The notes below the pieces were generated by a model, which saw nothing but the letters and a program-made list of their open reading frames with translations, searched no databases and had not been told where the DNA came from. A stretch of DNA of 20,597 bases from an uncultured Collinsella sp. (lineage in GTDB: Bacteria > Actinomycetota > Coriobacteriia > Coriobacteriales > Coriobacteriaceae): assembly GCA_958412345.1 (NCBI GenBank), contig CATYSO010000029.1, forward strand, positions 1 through 20,597, given 5' to 3'. The position numbers were made by a program, and so were the translations under genes. Within the stretch, counting starts at the first letter, position 1. Each line of letters starts with the position of its first letter. Of this stretch, positions 8,321-14,886 are shown piece by piece.

Positions 8321-8804
8321 CCTGCGCATTGGCCACGGCTACGACGTCCACCGTTTGGTGGAGGGGCGTCGATGTATCATCGGCGGGGTCGACATTCCCT
8401 ACGAGCGCGGCCTGCTGGGCCACTCGGATGCCGATGTGCTCGCGCACGCCTTGGCCGACGCCATTCTGGGCGCCTGCCGCGGGGGAGACATCGGCAAGCT
8501 ATTCCCCGACACCGATCCCGCCTACGAGGGTGCCGATTCGATGGTGCTGCTCGCTCGCGTGATGGACTATGCGCGCGAGCTGGGCTTTGAGTTTGTCGAT
8601 GCCGATTGCACCATTGCCTGTCAGCAACCCAAGATCACTCCGCACCGCGATGCCATGCGCGCCAACCTTGCCCATGCCCTGGGCGTCGACGTCGAAAACG
8701 TGGGCGTCGCCGCCACCACGACCGAAAAGCTCGGTTGGGAAGGCCAAGGCGAGGGAATTGGCGCCTGGGCCGTCTGCCTGCTACAGAAAACCGTTAAGGA
8801 GTAA
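8310..8804 (+). CDS. ispF: 2-C-methyl-D-erythritol 2,4-cyclodiphosphate synthase IspF
   Basis: A 164-residue trimeric enzyme that cyclises CDP-ME 2-phosphate with release of CMP. The metal site is complete: D12 and H14 in GYDVHRL, and H46 in LAHALAD. The substrate loop GHSDADVLAHALADAILG and the TTTEKLG motif (136-142) near the C-terminus are canonical. I chose the ATG at 8310, with GAGGGAGAGG at 8291-8300 as ribosome binding site; a TTG further upstream would add 11 residues with no family match. It overlaps the end of ispD and is followed three bases later by cysS, so it is part of the same operon. Confidence 0.96.
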   Translation: MFSNLRIGHGYDVHRLVEGRRCIIGGVDIPYERGLLGHSDADVLAHALADAILGACRGGDIGKLFPDTDPAYEGADSMVLLARVMDYARELGFEFVDADCTIACQQPKITPHRDAMRANLAHALGVDVENVGVAATTTEKLGWEGQGEGIGAWAVCLLQKTVKE

Positions 8805-8807
8805 CGA

Positions 8808-10274
8808 ATGCGTATCTACAACAGCGCTACCCATAAAAAGGAAGAGTTCCAGCCCATCGAGTCCGGCAAGGTCCGCATGTACGTGTGTGGCCCCACGGTC
8901 TACGACAACATCCACATCGGCAATGCCCGCACGTTCATCAGCTTTGACGTGATTCGTCGCTGGCTCATCGCGAGCGGCTACGAGGTCACGTTCGCCCAGA
9001 ACCTCACCGATGTCGATGACAAGATCATCAAGCGCGCCAACGAGCAGGGCCGCACGGCTGCGGAGGTCGCGACGGAGTTCTCCGACAAGTTCATCGGCGT
9101 CATGCGCGCCGCCAACGTGCTCGATCCCGATGTGCGCCCCCGCGCTACCAAGGAGATCGGCCCCATGATCGCCATGATCAAGACGCTTATCGAGCAGGGC
9201 CACGCTTACGCAGCCGATAACGGCGATGTGTACTTTGCTGTGCGCAGCGATCCCAACTATGGTCAGGTCTCGGGCCGCAACATCGACGACCTTATGGTTG
9301 GTGCGCGCATCGAGGAGAACGAGGACAAGAACGACCCGCTCGACTTTGCCCTGTGGAAGGCCGCCAAGCACGGCGAGCCCAGCTGGCCGAGCCCCTGGGG
9401 CGAAGGCCGTCCCGGTTGGCACACCGAGTGCGCCGCCATGGTGCATCGCTACCTGGGCACTCCGATCGACATCCACGGCGGTGGCTCCGACCTTGCCTTC
9501 CCGCATCACGAGAACGAGTGCGCCCAGGCCACCTGCGCCTGGCACCAGGGCTTCTCCAACACCTGGATGCACACGGGCATGCTGCTGGTCGACGGCGAGA
9601 AGATGTCCAAGTCGCTCGGCAACTTCTTTACGCTGGCCGAGGTCCTCGTGCAGCACTCCGCTGCCGCCCTGCGCCTGTTGATGCTGCAGACGAGCTATCG
9701 CTCGCCGCTCGACTTTTCTTGGGAGCGCCTGGAGGGTGCCGAGAACTCGCTCACGCGTATCGCCGGTACGGTCGAGAACCTGCGCTGGGCCGCGAACCAT
9801 GCGACGGCCGATGCCGATGCGGCTGCCGCCGAGGCGTTTGCCGCCAAGGCCGCCGAGACCCGCGCCACCTTTAAGGAGTGCATGGACGACGACTTTAACA
9901 CCGCTGGTGCCATGGGTGCCGTCTTTGGCTTTGTGACCGAGTGCAACCAGTACCTGGAGCAGGCGGGCGACGCTGCCGACAAGGCCGCCGCGCTTGCCGC
10001 CGCCGACACGCTGGCCGAGCTGCTCGATACGTTTGGTGTTGAGCTCCCCGAGCCCAAGGTCGAGTTGCCGCTGGGCCTGCTGGGCGTTGCCGCCGGCCTG
10101 GTCGCCTACACGGGCGACGACGTGGACGAGGCCGCTGCCAAGATTCTCGAGGCCCGCGCCGAGGCCCGCGCCGCCAAGAACTGGGATCTGGCCGACGCCA
10201 TCCGCGACCAGCTCAAGGACCTGGGCCTCACCATTGAGGATACTGCCGCGGGCACCCGTATCAAATCCCTCTAA
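8808..10274 (+). CDS. cysS: Cysteinyl-tRNA synthetase
   Basis: A 488-residue class I aminoacyl-tRNA synthetase. HIGN at 36-39 and KMSKS at 265-269 form the ATP site. C27 in VCGPTVYDN, the Cys of WHTECAAM and the HHENE motif supply the zinc ligands that select cysteine. The DALR anticodon-binding domain follows the catalytic part, with an Ala/Glu-rich helical stretch from about residue 330. The spacing of three bases from ispF and the AAGGAG site before the ATG indicate that it is translated from the disA-ispD-ispF transcript. The order ispD-ispF-...-cysS-rlmB-yacP is the same as in Bacillus, where gltX and cysE lie in between; neither is present here. MrnC is also missing between cysS and rlmB. 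Confidence 0.97.
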   Translation: MRIYNSATHKKEEFQPIESGKVRMYVCGPTVYDNIHIGNARTFISFDVIRRWLIASGYEVTFAQNLTDVDDKIIKRANEQGRTAAEVATEFSDKFIGVMRAANVLDPDVRPRATKEIGPMIAMIKTLIEQGHAYAADNGDVYFAVRSDPNYGQVSGRNIDDLMVGARIEENEDKNDPLDFALWKAAKHGEPSWPSPWGEGRPGWHTECAAMVHRYLGTPIDIHGGGSDLAFPHHENECAQATCAWHQGFSNTWMHTGMLLVDGEKMSKSLGNFFTLAEVLVQHSAAALRLLMLQTSYRSPLDFSWERLEGAENSLTRIAGTVENLRWAANHATADADAAAAEAFAAKAAETRATFKECMDDDFNTAGAMGAVFGFVTECNQYLEQAGDAADKAAALAAADTLAELLDTFGVELPEPKVELPLGLLGVAAGLVAYTGDDVDEAAAKILEARAEARAAKNWDLADAIRDQLKDLGLTIEDTAAGTRIKSL

Positions 10275-10280
10275 TCCCCG

Positions 10281-10382
10281 CGGGTTTCCCAAGCACCCGA
10301 CCTTGCCGTTCAAACCGTCGCTCGCGTACTCAAGTACGCGTCGCTCCTCTTTCACGGCAATCTCGGGCACTTGGAAAACCCG
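10281..10382. repeat. Long imperfect palindrome after cysS
   Basis: Outer arms at 10281-10300 and 10363-10382 match at 17 of 20 positions. A second pair, TTGCCGT (10303-10309) and ACGGCAA (10354-10360), and a third, CGCGTACT (10323-10330) and AGTACGCG (10333-10340), are nested inside with asymmetric unpaired segments. The element starts seven bases after the cysS stop and ends just before a separate terminator, so it would be transcribed as a long branched hairpin. It has the look of a dispersed intergenic repeat. Confidence 0.75.
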
Positions 10383-10386
10383 TACC

Positions 10387-10429
10387 GACCGCCCGAATTA
10401 ATATTCATGGGCGGTCGATTCTTTTGTTT
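10387..10429 (+). terminator. cysS operon terminator
   Basis: GACCGCCC at 10387-10394 pairs with GGGCGGTC at 10409-10416 around a 14-base AT-rich loop, followed by a T-rich tract at 10419-10429. It separates the disA-cysS unit from rlmB. Confidence 0.75.
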
Positions 10430-10461
10430 CGTTTGATAATCTTTTTTAAGGAGGCCGTCCT

Positions 10462-11376
10462 ATGGCCGACAATCGCAAACGTGCGCCTCGTGGCGGCAAG
10501 CAGGGTGCTTCTGGCTCGCGTCCGATTCGCCGCAATGATCGCGCTGTCGCTCCCAAGGGCCAACGCGATCGTACCCAGGCTGCGCGTCCGCAGCGCGATC
10601 GCAACCGCGACGCTGTCCAGGCTCCCAAGGGCGAGTTTATCGAAGGCCGTCGTGCTGCCGCCGAGGCGCTACGCACTGGTTTTCCCATCAAGTGCGCGCT
10701 CATTGCCGAGGGCGGGGAGCGCGATGCCGCCTTGTCGCGCCTGGTCGACGACCTCAACGCCGCGGGTGTCCGCATTAAGTATGTGCCGCGCACGCAGCTC
10801 GATGCGCTGTCGAGCCACGGCGCTCACCAGGGCATTGCGCTCGAGGTTGGCAACTTCCCCTATGCCGATGTCGCCGATATCCTCGATCGCGCGGGTGACG
10901 GACCGGCGCTCGTCGTCGTGCTCGACCATGTGACCGACGACGGCAACTTTGGTGCCATCGTGCGTTCCGCCGAGGTTGTGGGCGCGGCCGGCGTCATCAT
11001 TGCCAACAAGCGCGCCGCCGGCGTGACCGTGGGCAGCTACAAGACTTCAGCCGGCGCCGTCATGCATCTGCCTATCGCGCAGGTGCCCAACATCGCCCGT
11101 GCGCTCGACGACCTCAAGGCCGCTGGCTTTTGGGTGGGCGGTGCCTCCGAGCACGCCGAAGACAGTTGCTGGGATGCTCCCTTCGAGGGCCGCGTGGCGC
11201 TCGTCATGGGCTCCGAGGGCGACGGCATCTCGCGTCTGGTGCTCGAGAAATGCGACTTTTTGGCCAAGCTTCCCCAGCGCGGCATGACCGAGAGCCTCAA
11301 TGTTGCCCAGGCGACCACGGCGCTGTGCTTTGAGTGGCTGCGCCGCAACGCCGGCGAGCTCATGGGGGAGGAGTAG
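10462..11376 (+). CDS. rlmB: 23S rRNA 2'-O-methyltransferase of the TrmH/SpoU family, RlmB type
   Basis: A 304-residue SPOUT methyltransferase, most likely the enzyme that methylates the 2'-O of the peptidyl-transferase loop guanosine of 23S rRNA (G2251 in E. coli). Residues 1-55 are a basic, low-complexity extension (Arg, Lys, Gln, Gly), probably an RNA-binding tail. The substrate-binding domain starts with FIEGRRAAAEAL and contains HQGI at 122-125. The knotted catalytic domain has motif 1 with N162 and R168, motif 2 VMGSEGDGIS around 248-257, and motif 3 with SLN at 278-280. AAGGAGG at 10448-10454 sets the start. The next gene begins three bases after the stop. An exact target cannot be proven from sequence, and other TrmH-family targets remain possible. 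Confidence 0.9.
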   Translation: MADNRKRAPRGGKQGASGSRPIRRNDRAVAPKGQRDRTQAARPQRDRNRDAVQAPKGEFIEGRRAAAEALRTGFPIKCALIAEGGERDAALSRLVDDLNAAGVRIKYVPRTQLDALSSHGAHQGIALEVGNFPYADVADILDRAGDGPALVVVLDHVTDDGNFGAIVRSAEVVGAAGVIIANKRAAGVTVGSYKTSAGAVMHLPIAQVPNIARALDDLKAAGFWVGGASEHAEDSCWDAPFEGRVALVMGSEGDGISRLVLEKCDFLAKLPQRGMTESLNVAQATTALCFEWLRRNAGELMGEE

Positions 11377-11379
11377 CGC

Positions 11380-12057
11380 ATGTCCAAGAAGAACCGCGCC
11401 AAGTCCAAGGCCAAGCGCTTTGGCGAGGGCTCGGCCAAGCCGATTGTTTCGGCCGCGACCTACGGCGTGGGCGGTAATGCGTTTGCGCAGGCTATCGCCG
11501 ACCCAGTTTCGACGGTGCACTCCAACAAGCCCGAGCTGCTGGTGGTCGACGGTTACAACGTGATCCACTGCACGCCGCGCTACGAAAAGCTCGTGTACGA
11601 CCATTCCGACGATCCGTATTCCAGCGACGTTCACGATATGGCGCGCACGGCGCTCATTAATGACGTAGCTGCGTTTGCCCAGGGCCGCTACGAGGCCGTG
11701 ATCGTATTTGACGGCGCGGGCAATATCTCCAGCGAGCGCCCCAACCTCCCGGCCCGCGGCGTGCGCATTGAGTTTTCGCCGACGGGCGTTTCTGCCGATA
11801 CCGTGGTGCAGAAGCTCTGCATCGAGGCACGTGAGGAAGGCCGCGCGTGCTCCGTGGTATCGAGTGACGGCACGATCCAGGCCGTCGTCATGGGCAAGGG
11901 CGTTACGCGCATCTCGAGCCGCATGCTGGTGGACGAGATCAAGCAGATCGACAACGATGTGCACGAGGCCGAGGAAGCCCCGCAGATCAAGATGACCCTG
12001 GGCAGCCGCCTGAGCCCCGATGCTCTGGCCAAGCTCAAGGCGTTGCGCGGGAGGTAG
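11380..12057 (+). CDS. NYN (PIN-like) domain ribonuclease, YacP/Rae1 family
   Basis: A 225-residue protein with a basic N-terminal tail (MSKKNRAKSKAKR) and a NYN domain from about residue 51. LLVVDGYNVIH carries the first acidic residue (D57), VIVFDGAGN the second (D111), and VVSSDGTIQ the later one, as expected for a PIN-fold metal site. Bacillus YacP (Rae1), in the same position after rlmB, is an endoribonuclease that cuts mRNA in the ribosomal A site; a similar role is inferred. GGGGAGGAG at 11364-11372 lies within the end of rlmB and decides the start, so the two genes are translationally linked. In Bacillus the next gene is sigH; here only repeats and tRNAs follow. Confidence 0.88.
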   Translation: MSKKNRAKSKAKRFGEGSAKPIVSAATYGVGGNAFAQAIADPVSTVHSNKPELLVVDGYNVIHCTPRYEKLVYDHSDDPYSSDVHDMARTALINDVAAFAQGRYEAVIVFDGAGNISSERPNLPARGVRIEFSPTGVSADTVVQKLCIEAREEGRACSVVSSDGTIQAVVMGKGVTRISSRMLVDEIKQIDNDVHEAEEAPQIKMTLGSRLSPDALAKLKALRGR

Positions 12058-12094
12058 GGGAGCACCTATAGAGACCTGTTTCCCAATTGGCCGG

Positions 12095-12128
12095 CCCGTT
12101 GATTTGTAATCAATGGACTGTGGGTTGC
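12095..12128 (+). pseudogene. Possible decayed tRNA-Thr fragment (anticodon arm)
   Basis: The segment contains TTGATTTGTAATCAA, a perfect five-pair anticodon stem with a TGT anticodon loop. It shares TGATTTGTAATCA with the intact tRNA-Thr(TGT) at 12281, and GGGTTGC follows in both. No acceptor stem or D arm can be folded around it. It may be the remnant of a duplicated tRNA or a scar of integration at the tRNA. A chance palindrome cannot be excluded. Confidence 0.4.
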
Positions 12129-12132
12129 CGTC

Positions 12133-12196
12133 GCCAAAACGAATAGTTTTTGGTTTTGGCGAACGGATAAAACTATTCGTTCTGACGAATAGTTTT
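12133..12196. repeat. Three copies of ACGAATAGTTTT in palindromic arrangement
   Basis: The 12-base motif lies at 12139-12150 (plus), 12169-12180 (minus) and 12185-12196 (plus). The last two form a perfect 12-base-pair inverted repeat with a four-base TCTG centre. A second inverted repeat, GCCAAAAC (12133-12140) and GTTTTGGC (12153-12160), encloses the first copy. The pattern resembles repressor operators, but no gene with a matching promoter follows. The AT-rich sequence stands out from its GC-rich surroundings. Confidence 0.7.
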
Positions 12197-12280
12197 GAGA
12201 TGTGGTCGGTCGAAGGGTCTGTTGCGCCCCGTCCGTAATTCCTTTATTCTTAACTGGCTTCGCGCGAAAGCGCCAAGTGT

Positions 12281-12355
12281 GCCAGTGTGGCGCAACGGTA
12301 GCGCAACTGATTTGTAATCAGTGGGTTGCAGGTTCGATTCCTGTCACTGGCTCCA
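12281..12355 (+). tRNA. tRNA-Thr(TGT)
   Basis: Acceptor GCCAGTG pairs with CACTGGC. The D arm is GCGC/GCGC, the anticodon arm ACTGA-TTTGTAA-TCAGT gives anticodon TGT, and the T arm contains TTCGATT. CCA is encoded at 12353-12355. It corresponds by position to thrU in the E. coli thrU-tyrU-glyT-thrT-tufB operon. It has its own terminator at 12365, and about 790 bases separate it from the next tRNA. Confidence 0.97.
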
Positions 12356-12364
12356 TGAAAGTTT

Positions 12365-12405
12365 CGGGCTCTGTCTCTATATGGGACAGGGCCCGTTTCT
12401 ATTTA
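12365..12405 (+). terminator. tRNA-Thr(TGT) terminator
   Basis: CGGGCTCTGTC at 12365-12375 pairs with GACAGGGCCCG at 12385-12395 (one mismatch-like T-G pair), followed by the T-rich tract GTTTCTATTT. It lies ten bases after the CCA end. Confidence 0.85.
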
Positions 12406-12450
12406 TGTTGACATGTCGGCGGGTTTGACTTCCACCAGGCTTCAGGTTTG

Positions 12451-12690
12451 TCTTGATCTGTAACACGGGCGGGCTGAAAACCCTCCTTATAGTTACAGAT
12501 CGAGACAATGCCAAGGGATGGTCGATAACATCTCGATTTGTAACAGGAAGAGGCTGAATACCGTTCTTACTGTTACAGAATGAGACGTAAGCCGGGGTCG
12601 CTGCGTGGTATCTCGATCTGTAACAGATAGGGGAGGAATAACCCTCTTACTGTTACAGATCGAGACTGAAGCCGGGGCGAGGTTGGTCAT
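12451..12690. repeat. 80-base tandem repeat, three units, each with a 55-base palindrome
   Basis: Palindromes occupy 12451-12505, 12531-12585 and 12611-12665; starts are exactly 80 bases apart, with 25-base spacers. The left arm is TCTCGATCTGTAACAG and the right arm CTGTTACAGATCGAGA; unit 3 is perfect over 16 bases, while units 1 and 2 carry a few changes. Inside the arms the sequences differ, yet each retains complementary runs (for example GGGCGGG with CCCTCC in unit 1). The spacers are also related, sharing GCC-GGGG-like cores, and the last one runs to about 12690. No T-run or gene follows. The array lies between a tRNA terminator and the next promoter. Confidence 0.9.
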
Positions 12691-12697
12691 CGTCATT

Positions 12698-12840
12698 GAG
12701 CGCGGATATTCGGACACACGAGAGTGGAAAATCTCCCGCCTGGAGAATGAGCGTGGATAATCTGCCACTTTGGCCTTGGGGGCGCGCCAAAAGTGGGAGA
12801 TTATCAACGCTCGATTTCAAACGGGAGAATATCCACGCTC
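12698..12840. repeat. Five copies of an 18-base motif, GAGCGTGGATAWTCTCCC
   Basis: Copies read GAGCGCGGATATTCGGAC (from 12698), GAGAGTGGAAAATCTCCC (12720-12737) and GAGCGTGGATAATCTGCC (from 12749) on the plus strand, then GAGCGTTGATAATCTCCC (12795-12812) and GAGCGTGGATATTCTCCC (12823-12840) on the minus strand. The third and fourth copies form a larger inverted repeat that includes CCACTTTGGC and its near complement around a GC-rich centre. The first and fifth form an outer pair. The nested, oppositely oriented copies resemble an operator cluster or the ends of a small non-autonomous element. No gene is seen here. Confidence 0.85.
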
Positions 12841-13055
12841 GAATTTGCCAAGGAAGCCCGATCTCAACTTATATATAGGTGCAAATGAGTCGTTATCGAA
12901 GTAATGTTCTGCAGGCTCACTCCACTACGCCAAAGTGTTCCCTTGGGAAATGTCACCGCTACGTGCAAATCCACCATCCTTCATATCCAAACTCAGCAAA
13001 ACTGCAGGTCAAAGGTATATAGATACGCCCGGCACCGTGTATCTAGAGGTTTTCG
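12841..13055. other. Gene-free stretch upstream of the tRNA-tuf promoter
   Basis: No coding region is supported. The only structure noticed is a seven-base inverted repeat TAGATAC (13020-13026) and GTATCTA (13039-13045), centred about 24 bases upstream of the -35 element. It could be a regulatory site or an upstream activating region for the stable RNA promoter. Confidence 0.4.
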
Positions 13056-13085
13056 TTGACAGCCCCCAAGGTTGCATCGTATTAT
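13056..13085 (+). promoter_or_regulatory. Sigma70-type promoter of the tRNA-tuf unit
   Basis: A perfect TTGACA at 13056-13061, an 18-base spacer and TATTAT at 13080-13085. Transcription would begin near 13092, about 55 bases before tRNA-Tyr. The -35 sits in an 18-base block, GAGGTTTTCGTTGACAGC, that is almost repeated at the rpmG promoter. Confidence 0.88.
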
Positions 13086-13147
13086 CTTTTTCGTTCGCGG
13101 GGGCGGCGGTCCAAAAGACCAAAGAACCTGCGGATACTTGAACGATT

Positions 13148-13229
13148 GGGAGTTTGCCCGAGTGGTTAATGGGGACGGGCTGTAAACCCGTTGGCTCTGC
13201 CTACATAGGTTCGAATCCTATAGCTCCCA
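13148..13229 (+). tRNA. tRNA-Tyr(GTA)
   Basis: Acceptor GGGAGTT pairs with AGCTCCC. The anticodon arm ACGGG-CTGTAAA-CCCGT gives anticodon GTA. A long variable arm (GGCTCTGCC region) is present, as expected for bacterial tRNA-Tyr. CCA is not encoded, unlike the neighbouring tRNAs. Confidence 0.96.
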
Positions 13230-13239
13230 CCCGTCAAGT

Positions 13240-13315
13240 GCCTGTATAGCTCAGTCGGTAGAGCACTTCGTTGGTAACGAAGAGGTCACCAGTTCAAGTC
13301 TGGTTGCAGGCTCCA
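13240..13315 (+). tRNA. tRNA-Thr(GGT)
   Basis: Acceptor GCCTGTA pairs with TGCAGGC. The anticodon arm CTTCG-TTGGTAA-CGAAG gives anticodon GGT. CCA is encoded at 13313-13315. It starts ten bases after tRNA-Tyr and matches the position of thrT in the E. coli tufB operon. Confidence 0.97.
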
Positions 13316-13318
13316 TCC

Positions 13319-13395
13319 GGCGGTGTAGCTCAGTTGGTTAGAGCACACGGTTCATACCCGTGGCGTCACTGGTTCGAATCCAGTCACCGCTACCA
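13319..13395 (+). tRNA. tRNA-Met(CAT), elongator type
   Basis: Acceptor GGCGGTG pairs with CACCGCT (first pair G-T). The anticodon arm CACGG-TTCATAC-CCGTG gives anticodon CAT. CCA is encoded at 13393-13395. It lacks the three G-C pairs of an initiator anticodon stem and the C1-A72 mismatch, so it is an elongator. A CAT-reading tRNA-Ile is less likely by overall sequence. Confidence 0.92.
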
Positions 13396-13406
13396 TAGGT
13401 AACACG

Positions 13407-13469
13407 GTGGCTTCTCAATAGTATGTTGAGAGGCCACTATGGTATAAAGGCAAAGTCCCGTCCGGGGAC
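13407..13469 (+). promoter_or_regulatory. tuf leader with two hairpins
   Basis: GTGGCTTCTCAA at 13407-13418 pairs with TTGAGAGGCCAC at 13426-13437 (12 base pairs, one G-T). A smaller hairpin, GTCCC (13455-13459) with GGGAC (13465-13469), follows. Neither has a T-run, so read-through from the tRNAs into tuf is expected; the first stem may guide RNase processing of the mixed tRNA-mRNA transcript. TATAAA at 13443-13448 could be a -10 but has no matching -35. Confidence 0.4.
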
Positions 13470-13491
13470 GACCTGTTTAGAGGAGGGCTTT

Positions 13492-14682
13492 ATGGCCAAA
13501 GAGAAGTTTGAGCGCACTAAGCCGCATGTTAACATCGGCACCATTGGTCACGTCGACCACGGCAAGACCACGCTGACCGCTGCCATCACCAAGGTTCTCT
13601 CCGAGACCGAGGGCTGCAAGGCTGACTTCACTGCGTTCGAGAACATCGACAAGGCTCCCGAGGAGCGCGAGCGCGGCATTACGATCTCCGTCTCCCACGT
13701 CGAGTACGAGACTGCTGCCCGTCACTACGCTCACGTTGACTGCCCGGGCCACGCTGACTACGTCAAGAACATGATCTCCGGTGCTGCTCAGATGGACGGC
13801 GCTATCCTGGTCATCGCCGCTACCGACGGCCCCATGGCTCAGACCCGCGAGCACATCCTGCTCGCCCGTCAGGTCGGCGTTCCCTACATCGTCGTCTTCC
13901 TGAACAAGTGCGACATGGTCGACGATGACGAGCTCATCGACCTCGTCGAGATGGAGACCCGTGAGCTCCTCTCCGAGTACGATTTCCCCGGCGACGACAT
14001 CCCCGTCATCCGTGGTTCCGCTCTGGGCGCTCTCGAGGGCGACGCCAAGTGGATGGACGCTATCCGCGAGCTCATGAACGCCGTCGACGAGTACATCCCG
14101 ACGCCTGCTCGTAACAACGACCTCCCCTTCCTGATGGCCGTTGAGGACGTTATGACCATCTCCGGCCGTGGTACCGTTGCTACCGGCCGTGTCGAGCGCG
14201 GTGAGCTCAAGCTCAACGAGCCCGTCGAGATCGTCGGCATCAAGGATACCCAGAACACCGTTGTTACCGGTATCGAGATGTTCCGTAAGTCCATGGACTT
14301 CTGCGAGGCTGGCGACAACGTCGGTCTGCTGCTCCGCGGCATCAAGCGCGAGGACATCGAGCGTGGCCAGGTTCTTTGCAAGCCCGGTTCGGTTACCCCG
14401 CACACCAAGTTCACCGGTGAGATCTACGTTCTGACCAAGGAGGAGGGCGGCCGTCACACCCCGTTCTTCGATGGTTATCGTCCTCAGTTCTACTTCCGTA
14501 CCACCGACGTTACCGGTACGGTCAAGCTCCCCGAGGGCACCGAGATGGCTATGCCTGGTGACCACATCACCATCGAGGGCGACCTCATCCACCCGATCGC
14601 CATGGAGGAGGGCCTGCGCTTCGCTATCCGCGAGGGTGGCCACACCGTCGGTTCGGGCATCGTCTCCACGATCATTGAGTAA
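13492..14682 (+). CDS. tuf: Elongation factor Tu
   Basis: A 396-residue translational GTPase that delivers aminoacyl-tRNA to the ribosome. The G1 loop GHVDHGKT is at 19-26; RGITI in switch I, DCPGHADY (G3) and NKCD (G4) are all intact. The two C-terminal beta-barrel domains are present and end in the usual VGSGIVSTIIE. I chose the ATG at 13492 because AGAGGAGGG precedes it and MAKEKFERTKPHVN is the standard N-terminus. Codon choice is strongly biased (nearly only preferred codons), as expected for a very highly expressed gene. It stands downstream of tRNA-Tyr, tRNA-Thr and tRNA-Met, probably co-transcribed. Usually tuf follows fusA in the str operon; a tRNA-linked copy here resembles tufB of E. 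coli. Whether a second tuf exists elsewhere is not visible. Confidence 0.98.
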   Translation: MAKEKFERTKPHVNIGTIGHVDHGKTTLTAAITKVLSETEGCKADFTAFENIDKAPEERERGITISVSHVEYETAARHYAHVDCPGHADYVKNMISGAAQMDGAILVIAATDGPMAQTREHILLARQVGVPYIVVFLNKCDMVDDDELIDLVEMETRELLSEYDFPGDDIPVIRGSALGALEGDAKWMDAIRELMNAVDEYIPTPARNNDLPFLMAVEDVMTISGRGTVATGRVERGELKLNEPVEIVGIKDTQNTVVTGIEMFRKSMDFCEAGDNVGLLLRGIKREDIERGQVLCKPGSVTPHTKFTGEIYVLTKEEGGRHTPFFDGYRPQFYFRTTDVTGTVKLPEGTEMAMPGDHITIEGDLIHPIAMEEGLRFAIREGGHTVGSGIVSTIIE

Positions 14683-14710
14683 ATTAGCTCTTTGATATAG
14701 CTGACTTAGA

Positions 14711-14745
14711 GAACCCGGCACTTATATGGGTGCCGGGTTCTTTTC
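14711..14745 (+). terminator. tuf terminator
   Basis: GAACCCGGCAC at 14711-14721 pairs perfectly with GTGCCGGGTTC at 14730-14740, followed by TTTT. This ends the tRNA-tuf unit. Confidence 0.93.
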
Positions 14746-14886
14746 TGCAATGGATATTGAGCCGTTGCTGGTGTCGAGAGGATCGATAATGGTCCTGGAT
14801 GCACCGTCGATTAGCTCTCGATGGCTTCATTGATGTGTTCCAAATATGAATGGATCCACCGAGAACCAATTGACTCGAGGTTTTCA

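Noticed and set aside
8781..10370. 529-residue minus-strand frame opposite cysS
   Set aside because: Composition is typical of an antisense frame in GC-rich DNA; cysS on the plus strand has all catalytic motifs.
12451..12665. CRISPR array
   Set aside because: Repeats are 55 bases long, palindromic throughout and imperfect, and the 25-base spacers are related to each other; no cas gene is present. This is a tandem repeat.
12935..13141. 68-residue frame upstream of tRNA-Tyr
   Set aside because: It overlaps the TTGACA/TATTAT promoter, has no ribosome binding site, and no family resemblance.
13319..13395. Initiator tRNA-fMet
   Set aside because: The anticodon stem lacks three consecutive G-C pairs, and the first acceptor pair is G-T, not the C-A mismatch of initiators.
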